Source of the DNA: Mytilus trossulus
Taxonomy: Eukaryota; Mollusca; Bivalvia; Mytilida; Mytilidae
NCBI RefSeq assembly: GCF_036588685.1
Contig: NC_086375.1
Span: 50,600,955-50,664,954 of the forward strand
DNA length: 64,000 nt
Reading direction: 5' to 3'
The notes beneath the pieces were generated by a model. The model did not search any database, had not been told where the DNA came from, and saw only the letters and a list, made by a program, of their open reading frames with translations. Positions 22,201-32,400 of the stretch are shown here, piece by piece; position 1 is the stretch's first letter, and each line of letters opens with the position of its first letter. The position numbers and the translations under genes are program-made.

Positions 22201-22859
22201 AGTTATTCTTCTAATCACATATTTCCTGTCCTCTTCCCTCTAGTGTGACATAAACAAATGTGACTTTCACTTGCTTGGCAACACGACGTGTGACAAATGT
22301 AGAGAAGAAATTGCTTACCATTCGAGAGCAAATGAGATCCCCTAGATATTATCGGGGTTCGTATTGCCCAATCATTCATCGTCCGTAAAAGGTTTTGCTG
22401 TTGTTGTTTGTTTCTTTATCTTTTTTTGTTGTCTTCAATACATTTTTATTTCAAGATTTACAATTTTCGATTGCTCCTTATTGGTATTTTTACAAAAAAA
22501 AATTACAAAAAAACACCAAAATATAAATCGTCCACAAATTGACTGTCTCTTTGATATCTTTTAATCTGACTTACAATATCATTCTTTTGAAATGCCCTTT
22601 TCATAAACCATGCTGCAATAATATAATCATTAATTTCATAAAAAAATATTTTGATTATTAGAATTTTTATTTAGTTTGTTTTGTAAAAAAATGAGATACA
22701 TTACTCACTGGTTATGGATCATATTTTAAATATACTGATCCAATAACTTGCAAATTAAAACAACAAGATACAATACTTACCAGACGTATAAGATCCGATA
22801 AGAAACAATATGATACACAGACATGTACAAACTAGTCCTCTTGCAGTAAACAGCTTCAT
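12895..22859 (-). CDS. IgSF-1: type I receptor with six Ig-like domains and tyrosine-motif tail
   Basis: Ten exons read 22859-22781, 22032-21730, 21387-21100, 20593-20336, 18674-18390, 18048-17764, 16344-15910, 15399-15277, 13733-13682 and 13204-12895. They sum to 2418 nt: 805 residues and TAA. Every intron is GT-AG and phase 1 except the last (phase 2). Residues 1-26 form a signal peptide (MKLFTARGLVCTCLC..). Ig-like domains lie at about 27-127, 128-223, 224-309, 310-404, 405-499 and 500-600, one per exon, followed by a Ser/Thr-rich stalk, a membrane span near 650-672 and a 133-residue cytoplasmic tail. The tail has NPEYEEI, EDYLTP, two copies of RQYLEL and HTYEEI, motifs expected to bind SH2 domains once phosphorylated. 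It is expected at the cell surface in recognition, adhesion or immune signalling. Its closest named relative is unknown to me; hemicentin-, nephrin- or CD22-like labels would be generic. Confidence 0.88.
12977..13095 (-). repeat. 60-bp tandem duplication inside the IgSF-1 tail
   Basis: 12977-13035 and 13037-13095 are the same at all but one position (TCG/TCA, both Ser). Each unit is 20 codons containing HDSSKSGSDSSIERQYLEL. Confidence 0.95.
13682..13733 (-). CDS. IgSF-1 exon 9: juxtamembrane tail
   Basis: Fifty-two bases between TTATTCGAAG and GTAATA, encoding DQQPVVPLVALNYQEREK. Entering phase 1 and leaving phase 2, it is the piece needed to connect the membrane exon to the last exon. Confidence 0.75.
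13890..13895 (-). CDS. Candidate 6-nt microexon of IgSF-1
   Basis: AAGCAG lies between acceptor GGACTATATTTCAG and donor GTGAGC. Its inclusion keeps the frame and inserts two residues (TEAD in place of TD). It is not counted in the 805-residue model. Confidence 0.25.
13985..14080 (+). repeat. Partial short dispersed repeat in IgSF-1 intron 8
   Basis: gatgttgtatgattgccaat followed by agacaattctcca matches the 5' end of the copies at 19.7, 41.5 and 58.0 kb. Confidence 0.55.
14686..15011. mobile_element. MITE-like element with ~44-bp inverted ends
   Basis: The left end 14686-14729 (ttttgtccatatctataaag .. gaagtggtct) is matched in reverse by 14968-15011 (agaccacttcatctaatata .. tatggacaaa) with few differences. 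Length is 326 bases with no coding capacity. It sits in the intron between IgSF-1 exons 8 and 9. Confidence 0.75.
15277..15399 (-). CDS. IgSF-1 exon 8: transmembrane segment
   Basis: Encodes MLTNDQ, the span IYIMICGVVLVILFIVMTVF and the basic stop-transfer IKNQIRINQVHKR. Confidence 0.9.
15910..16344 (-). CDS. IgSF-1 exon 7: Ig-like domain 6 and stalk
   Basis: Has ISIIWLEND and SQFSCVVTNEYG. The first Cys is replaced in LLLSVKFYS. A Ser/Thr/Lys-rich stalk follows, ending THTLT before donor GTATAT. Without splicing the frame runs on for six codons (GIYNVV) to TGA. Confidence 0.85.
16785..16878. repeat. Array of four adjoining palindromes built on ggacc/ggtcc
   Basis: Consecutive dyads at 16785-16812, 16811-16832, 16831-16858 and 16859-16878 are joined end to end and rich in CpG (gtacgcgtac) within very AT-rich DNA. 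It lies in the intron between IgSF-1 exons 6 and 7. Confidence 0.85.
17764..18048 (-). CDS. IgSF-1 exon 6: Ig domain 5
   Basis: Has IELQCFLN, MWLHSI and FQDIGDYTCTW, a complete Cys-Trp-DxGxYxC pattern, with NAS and NKS sequons. Confidence 0.88.
18390..18674 (-). CDS. IgSF-1 exon 5: Ig-like domain 4 without the cysteine pair
   Basis: Keeps CAWTRNNGG and FGMYEIRARNPYGS, so the fold is recognisable, but the residue two after the Tyr is Ile instead of Cys and no cysteine sits at the first position. The splice frame matches both neighbours. Confidence 0.8.
19464..19673 (-). CDS. Unassigned short open frame in IgSF-1 intron 4
   Basis: An ATG-initiated frame, MKTLKSYIERIRVLSKKLKL and onward, followed near 19485 by a donor-like GTACGT after THVK. 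It shows charged, coding-like composition, but no partner exon was found. It could be a piece of a mobile element or of a decayed gene. I do not recognise it. Confidence 0.2.
   Translation of the reverse strand: MKTLKSYIERIRVLSKKLKLTHDKNSSKSVRDIIRATFFVNQGSDDYLVFQAYNGIRQVTHVKVRWFYC
19711..19925 (+). repeat. Short dispersed repeat, well preserved
   Basis: Begins gaagatgtggtatgattgcc, includes aggtcaccgtacggccttca and ends near ggccttatttattt. Matches 41490-41703 and 58020-58222 closely. A SINE- or MITE-like family. Confidence 0.8.
20336..20593 (-). CDS. IgSF-1 exon 4: Ig domain 3
   Basis: The most canonical C2/I-type domain: LTLFCVT, IQWLFEG and NQFGEYSCRATNRVG. Confidence 0.92.
21100..21387 (-). 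CDS. IgSF-1 exon 3: Ig domain 2
   Basis: Cysteines in IEVECEVEC and TLTCIAD mark the fold; the central tryptophan is replaced. Several sequons (NFS, NTT, NSS) suggest heavy glycosylation. Confidence 0.85.
21730..22032 (-). CDS. IgSF-1 exon 2: Ig domain 1
   Basis: Has the Ig fold marks: LTFNCPF, VIWRG and GIFRCDT. Two glycosylation sequons (NCS, NGS) are present. A hydrophobic stretch just before the acceptor looks like a second signal peptide with its own ATGs (near 22105 and 22081) but belongs to the intron in this model. Confidence 0.88.
22781..22859 (-). CDS. IgSF-1 exon 1: start codon and signal peptide
   Basis: ATG at 22859-22857 opens 26 codons with a hydrophobic core LVCTCLCIILFLIG, then donor GTAAGTATTG. 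This is the natural start: it is the only Met leading into the hydrophobic leader in the right phase. Confidence 0.88.
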
Positions 22860-23020
22860 TTCTCTAGCTACATTAACTAGTCACTGAACCTAAAAACATG
22901 TGGGCAACGCCAGATGGAATAACGGTGCTAATGGTTTGTCGAGTATGTTCATATTTCCTGTGATCAATTGTTTTGCAGTTCCGCGTTATTAGGAGTACAA
23001 AATATTTTCAATTTTATTTA

Positions 23021-23045
23021 TACATATATATATATATATATATAT
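23021..23045. repeat. (TA)n microsatellite
   Basis: About twelve TA units upstream of the IgSF-1 start codon. Confidence 0.9.
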
Positions 23046-23155
23046 GTCGACCTTAATAGACAGTTTCCTTTCTCGCTATTGTTTGTTGTGTTCATATTTT
23101 TATAACCTATATAGGATCCTTGAAATTATACGTAAACATAATAAAATTTTTGTTT

Positions 23156-23350
23156 TCAACGTAATACACTAAGAACTTGATTTGAATGTCTACATACAGT
23201 AAGCAATACAAAACATATAAAACTAAAGACTGTGATGGTGTTCTTTAAAAGGATGATTTCAATTTCATTGCTTGAAATTCTTGATGCAATAGATTCTTTG
23301 TGAGCACCCTCTATTAAGGAAATTATGTTAGAAGATACAAGTCCTTCCAT
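23156..23350 (-). CDS. Possible 64-residue single-span protein
   Basis: ATG at 23350 opens MEGLVSSNIISLIEGAHKES; a hydrophobic run TITVFSFICFVLLTVC lies near the end. It is about 300 bases upstream of IgSF-1 on the same strand. No homology recognised; it may be chance. Confidence 0.2.
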   Translation of the reverse strand: MEGLVSSNIISLIEGAHKESIASRISSNEIEIILLKNTITVFSFICFVLLTVCRHSNQVLSVLR

Positions 23351-26240
23351 GACGGATCAACTGGGAGATATATAAAACGTATGAAAGCTCTGCTCGAATG
23401 TTGCTATATAGACCCGTAAAATTCACAATTTGGAACCGGAAATCATTTCTTTTGTCGGAAACTTTTGTTTTCAACCGACCATCTTGTCGATTTCTAGATT
23501 AAGTCAATATATGAGGTAGACTTAACTGTATGTATTGTGTCTTTTACCTCAGTTGATGGTATTGATGTGTCCATACGTCATCAGTTTTGGAATTATTTAA
23601 TGAGATAACATCAATTATATTACGAAAAGAAAGTTCCGGTATAAGGTCAGCCTCATGTGAATAAAGGAACAAAGCGGCAAGAAGCGGGACATAGTTTTCT
23701 CATTGGAATGTCGATTTTGTGTAAGAAACACGACCGTCCTCCAAAAAATCAAATATATTGTCAGATTTCAAAAAGTTGTTGTTTGAATCAAAGAGATTTT
23801 TTACAAAGTAGGATTTATTCCTCCCTAACACAAAATAGTTGTATCTATGTTGGCCATCCATATTTATAAAACAAAATAGGACTTACTCTTCAAATGTATC
23901 TTTTAGTTTTGAATGGGCAATACTTGTGTAAAATTATAATATATAGTCAAATATTTAATACTACTGCAAGATAAAGTAGCCTTGTGTAATAATGTACAAA
24001 AGATTTTTGGAATATTAAGTATCACATCTGATTCACGCCACCCCTAAAATATGTAGTTTCACTATAACTATGAAAACTTGCTTTGATTGATGATAAAATT
24101 GAGTTAGTCCTTCATCTTTGATCGTAATTCTAAAGGAACATAAAACAGACCTTTGATTATCCAGAATGGCCTCTTTAGTAAGTGTCGTGGGATATATGTT
24201 ATGTTTCCAAGTTCATTGTCAATACCTAATTAATTTATCAAGCAGTTTATGTAAATGATTTACACACATATACGATGTTGTTCGGGGCTTTACCTATGGG
24301 TACCCCAATATATTTGTCATAAAGGTAGAACAAATGTTTTGAAATATTTATGTCTTTACAGATTGATGTTGCATGGGTATTTATGTACTCATACAGTTTC
24401 TTAATTTTGAAGTCATCAACAACCTCACAGCTATAATCAATTCTAACAGAATATCTACCTCTTATCTCTCACTTTTAGCCCATTGCCTGCATATTGCTTG
24501 ACAACACCTTCGGTATTTTTAAGTTGTGTTTCTAATTGATGGTTTAGACGTGAAGTCGGCAATATTGAGATCCTACAACACGTGTTTCTTATTGAAAATT
24601 TGTCTATTAGATATATACTCCATATTTAGGCTTTGCTTGAATGTTGCTACCATGAAATAGAAAGTTTATGTTTGTGCTGCTGAAATCATCTTTTTTGTCT
24701 TAAAGTATGCAAAAGCATAATCAGTCATATTGCATACTTTCCTACTTATAGAAAACTCAATGTTTATAAATGCACATACAGTCTATTACAATGAAAATTT
24801 CATTTTCATAACAATAGAAGTTTTCGTATGACAGTACCTTTTTTCATAAAAAAAAAAAGTGTTTTGAAAACAAGGATGTTCAGTATAGTTCATATCGACA
24901 CACTTAAAAAATACAAAATCACTTAAAGTCGATTGTAAATTATTTGTGTCTGAATTTCTTTTAAACTTCAAACTATTCACTATATTCATGTTGTAAAGCA
25001 AAGGTCTTGATTAGTGTTAAAAAAACTACTAATGCAATTGTAACGTTTTATCTTGCTTGAAAGCTGCGTAGGCATAAAAATTAATTAACAAATAAAGAAA
25101 AACAGCTGTATACTGGATATGGAATACTTATGTTTCAAACATATCTTAATTTATAAAAAGTATCTCCTTATTATAAAATGTAAGGAAACATTCATGATCT
25201 GTTGATTATAATGGAATGTTTTTGTCTCAGACTGTCATTTTGACATTTCACCAAACCCCTCTTTATTTAATCGATTGTGACATATCCGTTGTCTTTGTAG
25301 TGTTTTATGTATTTGTAGCTTTCTTACGGACAGTTTCGTGCCCTTTAGGATCTTTTTGTGATTTTTAAATATGTTGTTGCTATTATCAAAACTAAACCTG
25401 ACAAAAAACCTGCATTTTGTTTTTGCATAAGAAGTTTTCGCACTGTGATTGATTTATGGACCTAAGAACGTCTATATTCACGGTCAAGTAGAGAAGTCAG
25501 AACGATACTCATGTCGCTATATGACTGGTACATATTAATCGTATGTATAGCAGTGAATGTCTGCAGGAAATCTGATCTGGGCCATTGTTGTGAGAAGGTG
25601 AACAAATGGAACATGATCCAGACCTAAAATACATTTTAAGACCCTTGGACGACTGAAGTCAAAATACATCCTCATGGTTTTGGATGGTATAATCACGTCC
25701 ATTCATCTGTAACTACTGAGCTTGAATGGTTGAGTGATGTATTTGTGGAAGTCCATAGCACATCATTAACCTTTACCCTTCAGGAGCACCTGCGTTTACC
25801 TCTAGTTTTTGGTGGGGTTTGTGTTGTTAAGTCTAATTTTGTGTGTTGGTTCTTGTTGTTTGCCTGTTTGTTTTTTGGCCATGACGTTGTCGCTTTGTTT
25901 TTGATCTATGCGTTTGACTGTTTTTCTTGTATCTCCCATCCCTCTTTTAAGTTAATAATATTTGCAGTTATTCTTTAATAAATGAAATGGTTGGTATTTT
26001 AAAGTTTTATTAGATATGTCAAATATATATTAAATAGAATATAACTGTTTCATAGAGTTTACAACCAATACACATAGGTTATAAGCCTGAACTTTTATTG
26101 ACCTAAAAATGACATTAGTTTAAAAAAAAACCATTATATACAAATACCACTATTGACAATCCTTCATCATCATATATGTGCTGACACAGTGAAATCTCAT
26201 TCAACTATTGAAAACATGAATTGCTTTTTTGCAAAGAACA

Positions 26241-26407
26241 TTAGCTATGAATGTGAATACATAGATAATAATGGCATTTCCTTTCTGAGCTGACTTTATT
26301 ATCAGAAAGTATATCAAGCGAGTTCGCTTTTGAAGTGCAGGCAATTTCGCTGACGAAGTCAGGATAAAACAAAATGCCATTATTCTTTTCATCGGCATTT
26401 CGCTTGA
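26241..26407 (-). CDS. IgSF-2 cytoplasmic tail exon (tentative)
   Basis: After acceptor AATCATACAG. Encodes KRNADEKNNGILFYPDFVSE to a TAA at 26241; basic first residues fit a stop-transfer. Tail tyrosines do not form recognised SH2 motifs. Confidence 0.5.
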
Positions 26408-29400
26408 CTGTATGATTTTGTTTTGTTGTGAATAAGAAGAAAAATGACAAAAATAGAAAAAAAATACTTTTCGTGTTCAAAATGTTGAGATAGATAAATT
26501 GTATGAAAGTAGTCATGGATGAACAAGAGCATGTGACGTTCCTGGACTAATAAATGACGCCAGTCCCTCACATTGTTTGGTCCTGTTCATGATCTTAAAA
26601 GTATTAGGCAGTAGGATCAAAGGAAAAATGTATAAATTGCCAATAAAAAAATTAATAATGAGTGTCAAATACGATTAATGTAAAAAGAAACGACATAATG
26701 TCTTTGTTTTTACATTTGCAAAAGTGCAGATGTATTTCTTGTAAAATATAAAGTAATGGTTTTGAAATGAAATCAGTAATTGCCGATTTATATAAATAAA
26801 CTGTTAAATTTACAACAGATGATATAATTTTCTTATCTTTAACATCCCAACCTAACTTATTAAATAGTTACTAAAAATGTTTGTGTTTGTTATATTGTAT
26901 CTTTTCATTTAAAAAAAAATGTACATTCAAACAGATACAGATAATAATTGCATCAACCAATCAACGTTTACTTTGAAAGGAATATTAACAATAATTTTAT
27001 TATTTATAACACAATAAAAAAAACTAAACAACAAAACAAACTTATAAAACAATAACAATTCATTTGATTGATAATTGTAATGATTGCTATATATTTTTAA
27101 AAAAAAATTATAAAATGGAGATAAAACATTCTTCAAAATATTATTTACACTTCATATATCACACAGGCGATCGTGGCAAACTATTACCTGATACTGACCG
27201 TCCTCAATTTTCAATTTTATGACTAGACGTCTTAATTACAAAACAAGCTTTTTCTAAGTCACACAAAAGTTCACCTTGATATTCTTCTAACATATGAGAA
27301 CATTAAGATGTTCGATAATTACAATTTCAATGTTAAAGATATTTCATTATTCAATGTGCTTAATCTGAACACACAACCTTTTGTCAAAACATTCAACTTG
27401 ACAAATCTAATTAGATTGAGAGTTTAAACATTATAGACAAGCCTATATTTATAGATACACTGTGTCATTATGGTCACAGCCAGTATTTAGAAGAATACAA
27501 AAATCTAATATATGAGTTCCGTTTAGTAAGGGTAAAAAGTGGTTTGCATTCAACTTTCTTCTTTAAACTTCAACAATTTATACAAAGCATTTCTTTTTAA
27601 CCGTCTATAATAGCAGAAAAAAGCATTTGACATAAATACAAAATCTAGATATGTAAACAATCTACAATATTACTAATTTTATCTTCAGGAATAAATATTG
27701 GATTATCATGATTTTTACGAAATGTTTCCAAACACTTCCCATATTAGTTTTGGAGCATACCATAGCGTAATGCGTATTTCGAATCCGTTGACTACAAAAC
27801 TTAAGTCCGGGTTAATGGCTCTTGAAAATTAATATATTTACAAATGTTTAACCAGTTCAAAAAATCAATACAAATCTACATTTGTTTTCAATTATCATTT
27901 ATACATGTACAACTGCATGGTTGTTCGGATTTAAAACCTGTTTAAATGCATGGCCGAATGTCCTGGCAAAATATTTCTTTACCACCAAATCTAAAAGGAA
28001 ATAAAAAAAAAAAACAATCAACAGTGCCTTATAAAATGTAGACTGCGTTGCATTATAAACTTTTAAAACAATGTTTTAAATCCTTATTTATATGTTAATT
28101 TTGTTAAAGCAGTATATCGACCTTGTTTTTTGACTGTCTTTGTCATGCGTTGTCTTCTCATAGACGTGTACTTGCATTTTTTTTTTAATTAATTGGAATT
28201 CCAATAGGGACTAATTGTGCACCACGTATTTTGGACGTGTTTTTGTATTGTTATGAGTTACAATTTATGACTAAAATTAGCAAAGACCCATGGAAACAAC
28301 ATTTGATACAAAAATTTAACAATACTTTTAGATATTTGGATGATATATTGGCTCTCTATAATGACGACTTCGGTATGTATACTTGAGAAATTTATCCTGT
28401 TGAACTTTCTTTGATTAAAGCTAATACTAAAAATGACCATTGCCCTTTCCTCGATCTTAATATCTATATCATACTAATTAAGCTTAGTACAATATTTATG
28501 ATAGAAGAGATGATTTTTTTTATTTCCTATTGTTAATTGTCCATTTTTAGGTGGTGACGTCACCATCTTATGGTATTTATTTATCTCAACTTGTACGATT
28601 CGCTCGTGTATGTAACAACGTTGTTTTAGATTTTTGGCGAGGGAAATTTATGTATTACTGAAAAATTATTATACCAGGGTTTTCGACACCACAAACTAGT
28701 CGAAACATTTACTAAATTTTATCATCGGCATAAGGAAATAATTCGTAAATAAGACATCTTATACGTTAAGGTATTTCACATCCAATCTTTCATGGTAATA
28801 TTCTTTACAAAGCACAAAAATGTAAGTGTTCACCTCAAACGCTTACAAAACCTTTAAACAGACTTATTATTAAGGGATATAGTTACGATACTGTTGTCAG
28901 GTCATTAAAGATTGCACATTTTGGCTTTAATATTGATTCACTTATAGGGTCTTTGCATCGGAACTAAACACATTTATTTAAAAAAAACAGTTGTTGGCAT
29001 GACACGGGTTATGTTCTTCTCATATATTTTATGATAGTATGATACTAAACCCCTAACGGGAGGGATGGTGCCTTATATTCATATGATGAAGACATAATTT
29101 TTCAATCAGTCTAATTGAGGTCTGGAGCTGGAATGTCAGTTAACTGCTTAGTAGTCTGTTGTTATTTATGTATTATTGTAATTTTATTTATTTTCTTTTG
29201 TTACATCATCTGACATCGGACTCGGACTTCTCTTGAACTAAATTTTCATGTGTGTATTATTATGCGTTTACTTTTCTACATTGGCTAGAGGTAATGGTGA
29301 GGGGATGTTGAGATCTCAAACACCCTGCCGCATGTTTGCGCCTGTCCCAAGTCAGGAGCCTCTGAACCTTGTTGGTCTTGTATGATTTTTAATTTTCGTT

Positions 29401-32400
29401 TCTTGTGTATAATTCGGAGTTTAGTATGGCGTCCATTATCACTGTACAAGTATACATATTTTTGAAAGATGCCTGTGGGTGTGGGAGTTTCTCGCTACAT
29501 TGAAGACCCGTTGGTAGCCTTCGGCTGTTGTCTGCTCTTTAACATCAACAACAACAACAATACTTTATTTGATTTTTATCTATGGTCGGGATATTGTTGC
29601 TTTGACACATTCCCCATTTCCTTTCTCAATTTTATAAGGATGAACAACGATCAGAAGATATAGTATATTCAAAATACTGAAAATGTGTATTTTAATAATA
29701 GTTTTTTTTTATTCTAGTTCTACAGCAGATAAAATTGAAAGCATGAGATCCAAATTATATCATTTGTTACATTTAATTTCATTTCAATATCCGAGCGATC
29801 CGTTATAAACAAGATTAAATCTTTTGGATCATTTGTTTTGTATCAGAGATGGATTTTCTAATGTTACAGTCATACTTACATATAAGTACAACAATAAATA
29901 CCAGTGTTATTATGATTACCACAGTTACTATAAAGACAGAATTATCTCCATGTCTATCTTTAGGGCATTGGCGTGTCCAGCCTAAAACATAATATATCAA
30001 CTTTCAAAAGCTTATAATTAAGATTACAGAATAATTATCACACAATCAATGAAACATGTGTTGATCAACCAAAAGGTAAAAGTACAAATTTCAGACACAA
30101 AAGTTATCTTTTTTTTAAAGTCAAAATCACCGATAAACCTACTTGTAACTACTTTTAACACTTATTATACAATTATTTTAACAAACAGTACTCACTATTA
30201 TTAGATGAAGATATGTAAATCAATACAATTTTCTTTCCTAATGCACAATATGCAGTGATATCGTTGCCACACATATCGTCGCTTATACTGAAACCCATTT
30301 TTACGTTGTAAAGTTTGCCATTTTCTTCTAAGGAAACGTTACCATTCATTTTCGCCTTCTTTTACTGAAAATAAGAAGAAAGAAAAAAACGATACAAGAA
30401 TCATTTCATTTACTTCAGTTTTTTATTCGAGAGATTTTAGCAAATGTATTTATCATTCAATATATTGAATTTGCATCCAAGTCCTCACCATTAAACATAT
30501 AATTCAGTAAGACTATCATAAATTAAGCATGAAAAAGGAAGAAATACCAATGGATCAGGTCTTAAGCAGCCGACTAAAGATGTAATATGATTTAGATGTA
30601 TCGACCAAAATAAAATTAACCCTCTCATTGTAGCTTTACCTTCTTCATGTACAACATCTGAAGAAATCAATAAACTGAATTTGAAAATTACAAGGTCTAT
30701 TAATATTGGTCTTTATAAATCTACCCCGATCGAGATGCTGATAACGCTTTTATGTAGGAGATAAATTGAGAGAAGGTTTCAACATAATCTTGATTGATAC
30801 TATGATAATAATGTGATGTTTTTAGAAATATAAGTTGCATAAATTTGATATAATCGTTCCTGTTGTTTCAAATATTTCCTATGTTGTAGAACATTTTATT
30901 CAAGTACCTTTAATTTTATTCCTTTTGTTATAAGAAAAATAGTATCTACCTTTGATGAGAAGAAACATTCCGGTTTGGGGAACATGTTTCGCATTTTTAA
31001 TGAAACTGTGATCATGCCATTTTCTCTGGTTATATTCATAATAGTTTCGTTGCTTAAAGGTTTCACTGAAACGAATAAATGCATGAAATATATTAAGTGT
31101 CTTAATATTACCATATAATGACATCAGAGTGATATGTCCAGCAGAGATTTCGGAAGTACGTATAAAAGTGTGAAAGGGTGGTTTATAGGTATAACTTTAC
31201 CGCACATTCATAAGTGTTTTGAACAACTAACACTTACACAAAGTAAATGCATTTTATATCATTTTGTTCTTATCATCATCTGAAAAGACAGAGCAAATAA
31301 GTATTAAGACATGTTCAGTCTTTTGATCTTACTTAGCCACTGCGATACAATCCGAATTATTCTAACACATCGTTTGCTGTTATTTCAATAGATTTACGGA
31401 CATTTTAGTATGTTGCTGATACAACATGATATGTACAGTTAAGAAACAAGTCACACCAGTCTTAACAATTCTTAATTGAATGCATGGAAATTTGTGGGAA
31501 AAAAATCAGTAGTGCAGTGGACAAGTCTGAGACTTTACTGAACAACTTCATACTTGATGGTTCACATATTAAAAAAGCTGTTCAGATCAAATTGACTTTT
31601 TCAGATAAAACTTCGTTTACTATTGACAAGAAGCGGTTATTTCATTTTCGTAAAACAAAGATGCATTACTTTTTTTTAAACCCAAATACTGCAAAGCTTT
31701 CTTGAGAACTATAAACAGCAATACAATTCGCCGCAGATGATTATTTTTATATCTTGTCTATCTATATATCCAGTTGATTGTTATATAGATATATATTTAT
31801 ATATAAACGAGTCTAAATTGAAAACTAAGTTCAAACCTATAATTATGTCGGATAAAAACCGCATTTTTTATACGTGTGCATTTAAAGCAAATTTCGTTGT
31901 GAAGGGTATAAATAAAGCACAAACAAAATTTTCCAAATGACCAAAAAAAGGGAAAAAGTATATTTAAACAAAGCGCATTTGACTAAAAGGTGGAACAACT
32001 GATGTTCTTTAACCCTGATGACTGTCATTGGCGATTGCCAAATAAAATTGATCACAAGATGTAACAAAATGGATCTTAATATAAATTTAATACTAAACAG
32101 AAAACAATCACATTGTGGTCACGATGCTATGCCACAAACATAAGGTGTCAATACTTGTTTTGTACACCAGATCCGGATTTCGACAATAAATGTCTCTTCA
32201 GTGATGTTAGGGATCGAAACGGTATTTGGAAGGCCATATAAACTGTACCCTCATTTTTAGATACACTTTTGAATTTTAAGAGTCAATAAAGGATGAACGG
32301 ATCATATAAACCGGAGGGAAAATATGATACAAGCCCAAACGAAAAAATATAAACCTATGATTACGTTGGACAAAAACCGCAATATTTATACGTGTCCATG

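Larger units (their letters stand above)
22860..26240. other. Region between IgSF-2 and IgSF-1, no firm gene
   Basis: Contains the IgSF-1 upstream region, an (AT)n tract at 23021-23045, and scattered short frames. AATAAA on the minus strand at 26094-26099, about 140 bases past the IgSF-2 stop, is a plausible polyadenylation signal. Confidence 0.5.
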
